Under the pieces are notes generated by a model, which was not told where the DNA came from, did not search any database, and worked only from the letters and a program-made list of their open reading frames with translations. From Bedellia somnulentella (Eukaryota; Arthropoda; Insecta; Lepidoptera; Bedelliidae), in NCBI GenBank assembly GCA_963576735.1, contig OY755184.1, positions 4,402,001 through 4,466,000 of the forward strand: a stretch of 64,000 bases of DNA, read 5' to 3'. Of the stretch, positions 41,240 through 51,420 are shown one piece after another (positions within the stretch are counted from its first letter, which is position 1; every line of letters begins with the position of its first letter). The position numbers were made by a program, and so were the translations under genes.

Positions 41240-41300
41240 CGTCACTGTCTGCCGCCGCCGCCGTCGCCGTGATGCGCTCACGATCACGTCTGTGTGAAAT
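41240..41300 (+). promoter_or_regulatory. GCC-repeat CpG patch
   Basis: TGCGTCACTGTCTGCCGCCG with following (GCC)n and GATGCGCTCACGATCACG. A possible alternative first-exon or promoter patch before the coding exon at 42.7 kb; no direct proof. Confidence 0.25.
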
Positions 41301-41354
41301 GCATATGTAAAAGTATATTTATTTATAGTTTTTTTTCTAATAAAACTGCAGTAT

Positions 41355-41575
41355 TTTTTCCGGACGAACTTTGAGTACTCATTTGAACCAAATAGAGAAT
41401 GTGCTCAAAAAGGCAGGTGTCCGAAGTATGAAAAATTAAAGAGCATGTATGAAAATATTGATGAATGTGAACGAAGCTAGAGAGGTTTGCCAGGATCGTA
41501 CAAAGTGGCGATCGATAGCCTCTGTCTACCCCAGTGGGAACTAACGACGTGAGTATATGAATGTATGTATGTTTT
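41355..41575 (+). mobile_element. LINE-C 3' end
   Basis: ACCAAATAGAGAATGTGCTC, AGAGCATGTATGAAAATATT, GAACGAAGCTAGAGAGGTTT, CTCTGTCTACCCCAGTGGGA and CGTGAGTATATGAATGTATG. The first part is the tail of an RT open reading frame (degenerate); the end carries the hairpin shared with the SINEs. Confidence 0.85.
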
Positions 41576-41789
41576 TTCTTACTAAAACGTGAATCTGAGT
41601 CACCTTTTATATGGTTACTAGTAAACTGTGCCAGCTTCGCACGGGTAGCGTTATTTTACGAATTCCTAGGATTTCTTCATTCACAGCTCATCCTTACGAA
41701 ATTTAGCGTTATTATATTCAGTCTCTAACCCTATTGAATAATATATATTTTATGCCCTGTATTACCGAAGGTTTCCCTTTAGAAACAAA

Positions 41790-42110
41790 CAAAGTTACAA
41801 CAAGTTATTGTTATACTACTTTTTTGAGCAAACTCTCTATTTGGTCCTAAGTTGTCCTCCGTGGTCGTCCTCAACTAACATTACCTTCAACTTTAGCTCT
41901 ATAGATCTCTTCCACCAATTTACTATCATCTATCGTCTCTATGTGCTCGAACCATCTTAATACTCCTTTTTATATTTTCACACCGCACCTTTCACAAATC
42001 ACACTATTCATATATTTTTCTAAACGACCTCATCTCTACTGCATTCACTCTGCTCTCATGCTTCTCTAACACCCAAAATTCGCTGCCATATTTATTAATA
42101 CACATCCATA
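41790..42110 (-). mobile_element. LINE-C RT C-terminal coding fragment
   Basis: Minus-strand translation of 41830-41985 gives GVLRWFEHIETIDDSKLVEE then IYRAKVEGNVS and, after a stop, GRPRRT, DQIESLLKK. This is the familiar C-terminal end of insect non-LTR reverse transcriptases. Stops show it is dead. It supplies the coding sequence upstream of the 3' ends seen elsewhere. Confidence 0.75.
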
Positions 42111-42189
42111 TTACTGAATTGCATATCAGAACCTCACTTATGACGAGCAACTTAGTATTTGTGAGTTGTTCCCCTTTTTGGTTAAGTTG

Positions 42190-42420
42190 GATTGTTTCAA
42201 CGTGCCGATATGTGGTTAGAGACCCGTCACCAATTATTTTTGTTTTACGATATTCTATTTATTTTATTTGCATGCCACAAGTTGATAGGATGTTACAAAT
42301 TGAAAAAATACAGAAAAAGTACGGATGACGCCCTGTAAGGGCATGGCAAACATCGTATATTTGGCCCCCTCAACTTTTAAAAGCAGCTGAGGTGTTTGTA
42401 ATTCTGAACTTCTGGCTATA
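42190..42420 (+). mobile_element. Decayed SINE-A
   Basis: GTGGTTAGAGACCCGTCACC, TTTTGTTTTACGATATTCT and CTCAACTTTTAAAAGCAGCT with GAACTTCTGGCTATA; about 80 bp of unrelated sequence sits in the middle. Confidence 0.55.
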
Positions 42421-42705
42421 TGATCTGCCCTTTTATCGACTTCTTCTTTGATGTCAAATATTTGACTAAATTATGACAAATTTTGAGGATAGCATAAAAA
42501 GGGTTTATTGCACATAATATAGGCTATATATAGGCTGCCAACTTGATACTGCCAATTTAGCTACCTAGAAAATTAATCCTCAGCAAGTCACTTTAATATC
42601 ATTTATTAATTTAATAAGCCTAAACCACATCTGCTTCCTCTTTTAACTTCTTGACTTTTAAATGAATCATTTTAATCATTTCGTATAATAGTTTAAAATA
42701 TTGCA

Positions 42706-42963
42706 GCCTCAAAATTAAAGTACCAACAAACACCATGGACAACAAAATCAGACTAAAAAGACATTACTGTGATAAAATAGAAAGTGATCTAAATAAATTT
42801 GAAAACGAAGTGAGTGATGAAGAAAAAAGTGAATCAGTGGATGATGTAGACAAGATTGCGGGAAAGATGGGCAGTGATGTGCAGGATGATAAAAGCAGCC
42901 AAGTGAGGGAGACCAGACTTACCAGTATTATTGATCAGCTAAGGTTCGGTGGAAAAGTTAAAG
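42706..42963 (+). CDS. First coding exon of an unrecognised gene (76 codons + 1 nt)
   Basis: The exon starts after ATATTGCAG (42697-42705) with 29 nt of 5' UTR. It begins coding at ATG 42735 in strong context (CACCATGG) and ends at GTTAAAG|GTGAGTG. The 76 residues are charged: basic MDNKIRLKRHYCDKIESDLN, an acidic Ser/Asp/Glu-rich middle (27-52), then RETRLTSIIDQLRFGGKVK. The preceding acceptor means a noncoding exon lies upstream, perhaps in 40.5-41.3 kb. No later exon is seen on the plus strand to 64 kb, so the next intron would exceed 20 kb. Such a layout is common in developmental regulators, but I do not recognise the protein. Codon use and flanking splice sites make it real. Confidence 0.7.
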
Positions 42964-43226
42964 GTGAGTGTTTTATAACTAATTTTTTTCTTTAAATCTT
43001 ATCACTGCTTTGTTTTGTAATATACTATTAATTCAATTCAATTCATTTATTTGCATTATTGTTATACAGGTAAGATCTTAACAAATCCTTATGTAGGACA
43101 AACAAGACCCTGTTGGGGCACAACAACAATAAACTTACTGAATAATTAGATTCTTATTCTACAACACTTAAAAAAAATACAAAATTATTTGCAAAATATG
43201 AAAAAAACACAATAAAACATTAATAA

Positions 43227-43326
43227 TTTGAATGTTTTTGTTCATAAAAACGTCATGTAGGGTTATTACTAATTTTTTTTTTCGACACCAGCTGGGATCG
43301 AACCCGGGTATACGGTTATATATTAG
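43227..43326 (-). mobile_element. SINE-P, truncated, with 14-bp target duplication
   Basis: Tail TTGAATGTTTTTGTTCATAA, body to TTCGACACCAGCTGGGATCG then AACCCGGGTATACGG. TAAAACATTAATAA at 43213-43226 recurs exactly at 43327-43340. Confidence 0.88.
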
Positions 43327-43340
43327 TAAAACATTAATAA

Positions 43341-44540
43341 GTAAAAAGTAATTCTAGTGCATCTTGCAAGTATTTTCGATGTGCCATTTGGCAAGGATAC
43401 GATTGTAAGGGGTGAATCGCGAGGTGATACTATCTGCTTAGTTTGGTCTTCGCCCATGCGCTCAAAAGGCATTCCAAATATAAAAACAAAAATTATTTAA
43501 CGAAAAGATTAATTAATGTTAACGAAACGACGGATTTTTCAGGATCTTAAAGGTTTGATCATCGCAGGTGCATGTGCATCTCAATGGTAGGTGATGATGT
43601 GAGTGTAGTATATAATGTATCAATTTAGTCTATACAGTAATTGTGTGATACAAATCGAAATTACTACAACTGACTTATATAGTTAGGTGAGTGCTTTCTA
43701 GGATGCCAGAACTTGAATATGGTAGGGAGAAACTAATACTTCTGTCACCCTGTTTGGAGTAACCAACGTGGAGAGATGTTTTTGCACTCTACTTTATGGA
43801 CATTTCTTAATATGGGTCCCCATTTTTATAAAGATAACTCAGTGCTTCGTAATGTACGTTAGTTTTTTTTTTGCCAACAACTCTCATTAGGCCGACGTAG
43901 TGGACCATCGCCTAATCACCCAGTTCGGCTTAGGCTCGTCCCCTTTTTAAGGGTACCGGGGACATGTACAAGCTATAGTTCAGCTTGTCAGTCAGGTCAG
44001 TACAGGTTGTAGGCAGGCAAGGATCTATTTTTTTCATCGCGATGGTACTGTTAACTTGATTAATCTCTAAAACACACTGCAAGCGGTTTTCAAAAGCAAA
44101 CAAACGTCTAATTACAGCTATTACAAATCAACAAAGTGATCAATCACAGACCGGATGGGTCGGGGTAAAGATTTCTACAAACTCTTTTTTACGCTATAGA
44201 AAGTGTATCCAGATAGAGGTTAGATCTGAGAATGACGGCTAGACCGAGCAGAGTGAACAATCATCAATAAATAACACGTCTAGTGCACACATTGATATCA
44301 TTCAACACCATCTTTGGGATCATGGTGCGAAAACGCGTGTGTACATGGTGTTATAAAAATATGGCTAGGCGTTGTTTAAGATGACTTTCAATCAAGAGGT
44401 TGAAGTAAATTACTGGTTTCATATCACAGTGTTTTTTTAGATGCTAACTAGTTTTCAGTTAGTAACCTATCTTCAAATAAAATAATGTATAAACTATAAG
44501 AAACAGGTGATAAATAATTATCTATGTATAAAAGAAAGTG
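43341..44540. other. Putative intron, mostly unrecognised
   Basis: Contains a tRNA-like scrap around 43895-43925 (GTAGTGGACCATCGCCTAAT) but no identified family. No coding frames. Confidence 0.4.
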
Positions 44541-44554
44541 GTGTTAGTTACACT

Positions 44555-44725
44555 ATTTATAACTCGAGACCGGATGAACCGATCTGGCTGAAAATTATTG
44601 GAGAGGTAGCTTAGAACCAGGAAAAGGACATTGGATATATATCATCACGCTAAATGTCGTAGAGGGTAAGTAGGATTTTTTTTTAAACCATCCGTGCGTA
44701 GCCGGGGCGAACCACGAGTTTTATA
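44555..44725 (+). repeat. Dispersed lepidopteran repeat
   Basis: GAGACCGGATGAACCGATCT, GAGGTAGCTTAGAACCAGGA and GCGTAGCCGGGGCGAACCAC are wording I recognise from a repeat common in Lepidoptera. Confidence 0.55.
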
Positions 44726-44999
44726 TGTATTTCAAAAGATATATTGTATACTATTAGATTTCGTTTTCATATACCATTAAATGACCATAAGGAAGATAGG
44801 ACTTCTAAAAAACATACTTATGGAGATAGTATGAGGTTGAAATAATAATATAAATTTTTTAGTCGATGGGGCCCCTCTTTGCGTTAACTATATTTAATCT
44901 TATAAAAATATAAAACTCCAATACTGCGATACACTCGGTATCAGACTCAAGTATTCATAATTAACAAAATCCTTTAAATACCAACGCATAAGAATCCAA

Positions 45000-45330
45000 A
45001 ACGAAACGGCATTTTTATGGTTCTTTACCGATTCCTTAAAGTGCTTGCCGACGGCACCCTGTATAAAATAAGAACATTATTACATTTTAACCTTTGTACC
45101 GCGCGAGATGCGTATCAAAAATTTACATGCAAATCGTTTAGTAGGTTTTATAAAAGTAATTACGGCGAGCCAAAGGGCGTCTCAGTTTGCATTAATTAGT
45201 GTTATAGTGTACGTCTTAAATCTGAACAATAGAAAGATGCGAGATAAAACGGCCCTATCAGATGTTTCGTTGGTTTCCTGCTGCTTCGAATTAGTTGCTT
45301 CGACGCGACCTTACTTGTTCTAGTATTAAC
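45000..45330. promoter_or_regulatory. Repeat-free island with POU/homeodomain-like sites
   Basis: No repeat family and no long frame. It holds ACATGCAAATCG (octamer-like), GGTTTTATAAAAGTAATTAC and TTTGCATTAATTAG. It may be a conserved enhancer of the gene starting at 42.7 kb; this is inference. Confidence 0.25.
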
Positions 45331-45435
45331 GGGTAACAGTAGTTTTCTAACTATCTTCGAGTATATCTTTCACAATGGGGAAGGATGGATATATTAAAGT
45401 ATATATTCGCCATCTTATATTATAGTAAGTGTAGA

Positions 45436-45690
45436 ATAAAAGAGCATGTATGAATTTTTTTTGTAACCATGATCACTGAAAAGTTTTCGAAATGTCGGGT
45501 ATTAAAAACCATGTGATAACACGTGATTAAAATATCCGAAAATAATAGTTGTTTAATTATAATGTGCAATCATGAAAATCTTAGAAAATACTATGAACCT
45601 AGAGAGGTTTGTCAGGATCGTGCAAAGTGGCGATCGATAGTCTCTGCCTACCCGAATGGGAACTAGTGGCGTGAGTATATGTTATGTTAT
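45436..45690 (+). mobile_element. LINE-C 3' end with internal insertion
   Basis: AGAGCATGTATGAA at the left and ACTATGAACCTAGAGAGGTT, GATCGTGCAAAGTGGCGATC, CTCTGCCTACCCGAATGGGA at the right, with ~135 bp of other sequence between. Its tail is TATATGTTATGTTATG, the pentamer type otherwise seen in SINE-T. Confidence 0.75.
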
Positions 45691-45704
45691 GATTTTATAT
45701 TATA

Positions 45705-45950
45705 GTGAATTAGTGAATGAGATCTTTAAAGCCAACGTGGAAGGTAATGTTAGTAGAGGACGACCTCGGAGGACTGATTTGCACCAAATAGAGAATGTGC
45801 TCATAAAGGCAGGTGTATGAAGAATATAAGAGCATGTATGAAAAGATTGATGGATGTGAACGAAGCTAGAGAGGTTTGTCAGGCTCGTACAAAATGATGG
45901 TCGATCGTCTTTACCTACCTTAATGGGAACTAACGGCGTGAGTATATGTC
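45705..45950 (+). mobile_element. LINE-C 3' end
   Basis: AACGTGGAAGGTAATGTTAG and GAGGACGACCTCGGAGGACT translate to NVEGNVSRGRPRRT, the RT C-terminus. Then ATAAGAGCATGTATG, GAACGAAGCTAGAGAGGTTT and GGGAACTAACGGCGTGAGTA. Directly abuts the previous copy. Confidence 0.8.
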
Positions 45951-46239
45951 GAGGTAGAGGGTCGAGTAATTTCAGTTGCATCTTTATGCTGTTTTTTTTA
46001 TTTTCATTATAAGCATAGTACTGTGTCCACTTGGTCTATGGACAAACCGCATAATAGAGTAGAGCTAATGCAAAATTTTATGAAGTAAATAATCCTAAAC
46101 TAATGGCCGTGTGCAGCACATGTTCAACGTAAGTATTATGCATTACTACCTATATTACTATACTATATATACTTACATAAACATGTATTTACTGATATTA
46201 GGGTAGACTCGAGCCCCATGGTGGGGACGCATATATGGC

Positions 46240-46457
46240 CTGTGAGGTACTGATGGATATGTACCCTAAAAAAGGGTGGCCACAACTTCAGAGGTGAAAA
46301 TTATTTAGCAATTTTGGGAAGATTAGTAGGGAAACGATTCTACTCGTAGTTTAGAGGATTGGAAAAAAACTTAAAACTATTACTGAAAAAGTCACTCATA
46401 CGACACCCGCGGGAAGAAATGGGTTAGTGCTTTGCTAAGCCAACAATACACAGCTTA
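46240..46457 (-). mobile_element. Decayed SINE-A
   Basis: ACCCTAAAAAAGGGTGGCCA, TTTTGGGAAGATTAGTAGGG and CACCCGCGGGAAGAAATGGG then CAACAATACACAGC. Stem bases of the 3' hairpin (CCCT/AGGG) remain. Confidence 0.65.
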
Positions 46458-46579
46458 AAAAACTGCAGAAATATTATAATAGCACATTCTAAGATAACAC
46501 TAAACGGACTCACTATAAATAAATAACCTTTACCGTTATCCGTTTACCGAAATAAAAGCAAATCATTAATTACGCTAAA

Positions 46580-46900
46580 ACATTTCACTTAAAAACATGG
46601 GCCCAGTAAGCAGCCCAGAGATAAGCCCAAAGGTTTATAGTCGGCAATACAAAGTCATTTAGGAGTACGTTTCAATCAATCGATTCAATTAGCGAGCAGG
46701 CTGACTATACAGGGTAAGCTGACGATAGCATGGGCTATCGGTTAATGAATTAATAAATCGTCGAAAAGCTCCGCCGAGCACTACCGTTTTCGAAAGCTCC
46801 TGCGCCGCCCGATTTATACACTATCAGTTGAAATACGGCGGATAGACGATGAAAATTGTTGATTAATTAAAATGCGGTTTTAATGGGTTCTGGTTGGATT
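46580..46900. promoter_or_regulatory. Repeat-free island with homeodomain and GATA-like sites
   Basis: Contains CAGCCCAGAGATAAGCCC, AATCAATCGATTCAATTAGC, GTTAATGAATTAATAAATCG and GTTGATTAATTAAAATGCGG with a CG-rich centre (CGCCGAGCACTACCG, GCGCCGCCCG). It looks like a developmental enhancer or conserved noncoding element; inference only. Confidence 0.25.
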
Positions 46901-47004
46901 TATATTGTCATTTGGGTTCCGTACTTGGTGTCAAAGTATGGGACATAAGGGTATGAGCCGTGTTGTGTTTTAGAGAAGTACAACTAATGATTTTGTTCCA
47001 AGGT

Positions 47005-47075
47005 GGTGTATCAAGTGGCGATAGTCTCTGCCTACCCTATGGGTAATAACGGCGTGAGTATATGTATGTATGTGA
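47005..47075 (+). mobile_element. LINE-C 3' terminus (short)
   Basis: AAGTGGCGATAGTCTCTGCC, TACCCTATGGGTAATAACGG and CGTGAGTATATGTATGTATG. Hairpin variant ACCCTATGGGT. Confidence 0.75.
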
Positions 47076-47267
47076 TGGTCGAAGCTGCTAACGGTACTAG
47101 GGCTAATTAAGTGAGTAGTCAGTGATGTAGTTTATATCTAATCACGATATATTTATTTTACATTTAACTATCTGTTCCCTGCCATTTTTAAACTCAACTT
47201 TTTGAATGCCAACTTTTTTGGCGGATATTTTTTTTATTTGTACTAAAATATAAAATAACCTAACATA

Positions 47268-47362
47268 AACGTTCACGCCGAATATCCCCCAAGGGGTTGG
47301 CAGAGGTACTAATACTTCTGAACATCACGTGACATTGTCACCTAGTGTTCAGAGTACCCACA
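47268..47362 (-). mobile_element. SINE-T 3' end
   Basis: ACATAAACGTTCACGCCGAA, TATCCCCCAAGGGGTTGGCA and CTGAACATCACGTGACATTG; 5'-truncated. The stem is retained as CCCC/GGGG. Confidence 0.8.
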
Positions 47363-47725
47363 ATAAATTAAAAGAAATATAAATCTTAAGGAAAATTTCA
47401 GCGCCGGCACATCCATTGAGAGACTTTGTTCGATTGAGGTACTCGTAAAACTGTCATCGTGTGCCAAAGACAGAAAAAAACTTTAATTTTAATCAACTAA
47501 TGATAATATGATTTTGTCAAATATAGTTCAAACACTGATAAAGTATATTTTTGGAATGTAAAAGAAATGACTTTTTTTTTCAAATTAAACGTTAGATAGT
47601 CTTTCAATTCTGCAGTAGATGGCGTTACAGTACTTTGAGCTTGTATTTAATAGCTTATCATGCGATGTGTATTGATAAATTTAATATATGATATATTTGA
47701 ACATATCATATATTAACATATATTT

Positions 47726-47979
47726 GCTGTGTAGTGACGGCTTAGAATAGCACTACCCCATTTCTTCCGGTGGATGTACGTAAGAGGCGACTAACGGTAT
47801 TGGGGCTTTTAAGGGATTTTTGGGCGATGCGGTTGGAGACTCATCACCAACAACCTTTATTTTACCATCTTTTCCCTAATCAACTTTCCAAACGTGGCTG
47901 AGGAATTTCGAATTCCTTAGCTCTGGCTACCCCTTCTAGGGATTTAAAGCCGTGAGTATATGTATGTATGTATGTATGT
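47726..47979 (+). mobile_element. Full-length SINE-A
   Basis: GCTGTGTAGTGACGGCTTAG to the (ATGT)n tail, near consensus. Confidence 0.9.
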
Positions 47980-48542
47980 TGAACACTATTTTAGATTTAA
48001 TAGAAGGTTAAATTTTTATAATGTTTTACCGTACATATTATCGATGGTGATTTATGCTTTTTAGGACTGAAACTAAAATCTCACATATTATACTGTTGTA
48101 GATGAATAAGCTATAGTGTCACACTGGTCTCACCTTTAGTCTCATATTTAGTGTAGATGCGTTGTTAACTGTCTTAACTTGTACCCAGTAAACTTACGCG
48201 AAATTGTCACCAACCAACACCCAATAAACCAAATAAAACACAAAACTGAGTAAAAAGATTATTAAATAAATCAAGAACCGACTTCATTCTAATAATCTCG
48301 TCTAAGTCGAAAGTAAATAATGTTAGTGGAGAGGTCGCGTGCGCCAGCTCCGTTAGCGCAAACGATTGGAAATTTATAATGATCGACATTCGTTCGATTA
48401 AATTGAACTTGGTTGGCGCGCGGCGCAGGCGCAGGTCAGGCTAAACTATTTTATTTACAATCACACCTTTCTTTGTAATTGTATGGCAGTATCTGGAAGT
48501 ATACTATTAAATTTATCTTAGGTGGTTTGACTATGCAGTACG

Positions 48543-48745
48543 TACATATATCTACTCACGCCGTTAGTGCCCATTGGGGTAGGCAGAGACTATCGATTGC
48601 CAAGAGGTGCGATCCTAGAAACTTCTCAAGTTTTGCGTGCATTCATGTATATTAAAGCATGCTGTTTTATTCTTCACACTGCGGAAACATACCTTTTTTA
48701 GCACATTCTCTGTTTGATCTAAATGTGTCCTTCGTGGTCATCAGA
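48543..48745 (-). mobile_element. LINE-C 3' end in tandem unit 1
   Basis: ATCTACTCACGCCGTTAGTG, CCCATTGGGGTAGGCAGAGA, TAGCACATTCTCTGTTTGAT. Same order as the copy at 49040. Confidence 0.8.
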
Positions 48746-49039
48746 AAAAAAATGCAATCACAGTTATCATTTAGTTTTATTATCCTTTTTTGATTGAATT
48801 AAATCAACAAAAAAAACATGGGAATTCACAACTATTGACATTCGTTTATTCGTTCGATATAATTGAACTTGGTTGGCGCACGGCGCAGGCGCAGGTCAGG
48901 CTAAACTAGTTTGTTTACAATCACACCTTTCTTTGTAATTTTATGGCATTATCTCTAAGTATTCTATTAAATTGACCTTAGGGGGTTTGAATTTGCATAC
49001 ATATATTATTATATCATTTATATATATATTATTACTTAT

Positions 49040-49255
49040 ACCACTTATATACTTACGCCATTCATTCATACTGGGGTAGGCAGAGACTATCGATTGCCTC
49101 TTTGTGCGATCCTGGAAACCTCTCGAGCTATGGCCACATCCATCAATATTTTGATGAATGGTCTTTTATTCTTCAGACTACGGAAACCTGCCTTTTTGAG
49201 CACATTCTCTGTTCGATGCGTCCTCCGAGGTCGTCAGACATAATCTGATTTTATT
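49040..49255 (-). mobile_element. LINE-C 3' end in tandem unit 2
   Basis: ACTTACGCCATTCATTCATA, CTGGGGTAGGCAGAGACTAT, CATCCATCAATATTTTGATG, GAGCACATTCTCTGTTCGAT and CCTCCGAGGTCGTC. The most complete of the minus LINE-C ends here. Confidence 0.82.
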
Positions 49256-49604
49256 ATTCTTGTTGGTTTGAATAAAATCAATGAAATAATTCAAAACAAA
49301 GTTGGAAAATTATAATGATCGACATTCGTTCGATATAATTGAAGTTGGTTGGCGCACGGCGCAGGCGCAGCTCAGGCTAAACTATTTAATTTACAATCAC
49401 ACCTTTCTTTGTAATTGTATGGCAGTATCTGGAAGTATTATATTAAATTGAACTTTGGTGGAATTGTGGGTGGAATATAATGGAAAACAAAACAAGCTCA
49501 CTTTATTTTTTATAAGATAGTCATTACACACCTAAGATAGAGATTTTTACTGAGCTTATAAATTATACTATTTGTGTTATTTTTATGCGTAAAAATAATT
49601 GACG

Positions 49605-49665
49605 ACGTCCATGGCGGTGGATAGGTGACTAATATATCGGTCTGGAGGTTCAGGTTCGATCAAAG
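49605..49665 (+). mobile_element. tRNA-derived SINE scrap (another family)
   Basis: GTCCATGGCGGTGGATAGGT and GAGGTTCAGGTTCGATCAAA look like A- and B-box parts of a tRNA-derived SINE not otherwise seen in full here. A related scrap is at 63110-63165 (GTGGATTATGACCTAATCAC, GGCAGGTTCGAGTC). Confidence 0.35.
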
Positions 49666-50490
49666 CTGAGAGCTACATTTATGTGATGGGCACAAATGAT
49701 TGTTTATTAATCTTGAATGTTATTTATATGTGTATTGTATAATATTAAATATATCGTTGAGTAAACTGTATTACATGATAGAGGTTTACTTAGTTTGGGG
49801 CTAACTTGATCTGTGTATAATATTATTATGATTAATTAAGTAGCTCAAAATTTAAAAAGCTGGCATTTCAGTGATATCAGTCAGTTTCATCATTAAAAGT
49901 GAACTCTAAATCTCGGCTAACCTAGTACTAAAAAGTGTAATTGATGATCATAATTACATATATAATTACACGCAAAACTTCCTTTTATGTCTAAACTCGT
50001 TAATCTCCAAAACTGATAAGATCCGAAAAAGTGCGAGAGCCGTCGTTTATTTAGATACAAAGTCTTTGAAGACGAAGTTTATAAGAGTGCAAAATTCTTG
50101 GCGAGTGTCCGGAGAGAAAGCGTGACCGCCGCGGCTAACAATTAACCGTATCTTGATGGAGAGGAGTTACGACCAAAATTGTAAACCACACACCAACACC
50201 CTCTTTACCCCACTAGTCATAAGGTTCAAAATGCTGCTTGAAAAAATGCTGTGACGTGCTGAACAAGCGATCCAGATAGCACAGGTGAAATGGTATCAAT
50301 TACTGCGGCTAGGAAATAGTAATGTCATGATAGAATTTCTGCTCTGATAATGGCTGAACGTGACAGATGTACGACTCCAGTTTATGAGATTCAGCAGCTA
50401 ATACGCGGTGATTACTCGGTACCGGAGCTGGATTGCCTATTATGTGGAAGCTTATATTGTTATTGGTTTTCATATTTTTTTATGATTTAA
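49666..50490. other. Putative intron, nothing recognised
   Basis: No recurring family or coding frame. A CG-richer patch at 50095-50160 (GTGACCGCCGCGGCTAACAA) is unexplained. Confidence 0.4.
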
Positions 50491-50572
50491 CTATACATCT
50501 TATATAATTCCATCGTTTGGTTATCAACACAATTTGGTAATATATTTTTATGAATGTAGCTCAATACTATAG

Positions 50573-50949
50573 CAACCGTGATAGCCCAGTGGGTAGAACA
50601 CTCGGTTATCGTGCAAACGACTAGTGTTCAAATCCTGGGTCGGGCCTACACCAATTTGTCTTTTCTAAAGACATATGTGTGGTAAATTTATCATGGTTGT
50701 TAACGGTGAGGGAAAACATCGTGAGGAAACCCACATGGCTGAGTTGTACTTAGTCATGTGACAGTGTATTCGTACAAAACGGCGATAGGCCTGCCCCTCG
50801 TATCACGTGAGTACACTGTCCATGCAAAACGTGGGTACTCTGAACACCAGGTGACAAAGACAAAGTCACGTGATGTTCAGAAAGTATTAGTACCTCTGCC
50901 AACCCCTTCGGGGATATTCAGCGTGATCGTTTATGTTTATGTTTATTAT
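50573..50949 (+). mobile_element. Full-length SINE-T with 13-bp target duplication
   Basis: A-box TAGCCCAGTGGGT and B-box TAGTGTTCAAATCC of the tRNA-derived head. The body includes TTTCTAAAGACATATGTGTG and GGAAAACATCGTGAGGAAAC. The 3' end is CCCCTTCGGGG, ATATTCAGCGTGATCG and a TTTATG tail. CTCAATACTATAG at 50560-50572 recurs at 50950-50962. Confidence 0.92.
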
Positions 50950-50972
50950 CTCAATACTATAGTATTGAGATT

Positions 50973-51212
50973 GCTGTGTAGTGCCGGGTTAGAATGTCAC
51001 TACTCTTTTCTACGCACGGGTGTCGTAACGTAAGAGGCAACTAAGGGTATAGGGCTTTTTAAAGTGGTTTTTAGGCGATGCGGTTGGAGACCCATCACCG
51101 ACTATACTTTATTTCTACCATCTTCTCCCCTATCAATTTCCAAATGTGGCTGAGAAGTTTCAAGCTCTGAAGCTCTGGCTACCCCTTTTTGGGATTTATG
51201 ACCTTGAGTGTT
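50973..51212 (+). mobile_element. SINE-A, subfamily 2
   Basis: GCTGTGTAGTGCCGGGTTAG start, CTACGCACGGGTGTCGTAAC, end TTTATGACCTTGAGTGTTTG with no clean tail. Begins 11 bp after the SINE-T target duplication. Confidence 0.85.
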
Positions 51213-51286
51213 TGTATCTTATACAATTCCATCGTTTAGTTTATATCAATTTGCTACTATGTTTCATTAATTATACATATATTTTA

Positions 51287-51420
51287 CTGTCCATGCAAAA
51301 CGTGGGTACTCTGAACACCAGGTGACAAAGTCACGTGATGTTCAGAAGTATTAGTACCTCTGCCAACCCCTTCGGGGATATTCGGCGTGAACGTTTATGT
51401 TATCTTATGTTATTTCATGA
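51287..51420 (+). mobile_element. 5'-truncated SINE-T
   Basis: CTGTCCATGCAAAACGTGGG to CCCCTTCGGGGATATTCGGC and GTGAACGTTTATGTTATCTT. Close to the copy at 50573 in the shared part. Confidence 0.85.

Larger units (their letters stand above)
48371..49465 (+). repeat. Three tandem copies of a ~160-bp GC-containing module with LINE-C ends
   Basis: A module holding ATCGACATTCGTTCGAT, TTGGTTGGCGC, CGGCGCAGGCGCAGG, TCAGGCTAAACTA and CACACCTTTCTTTGTAATT occurs at about 48371-48530, 48831-48990 and 49305-49465. Copies 1 and 2 are each followed by a minus LINE-C 3' end, so the repeating period is about 465-470 bp. Copies differ by scattered substitutions. The GCGCAGGCGC core is NRF1-like. Confidence 0.85.
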
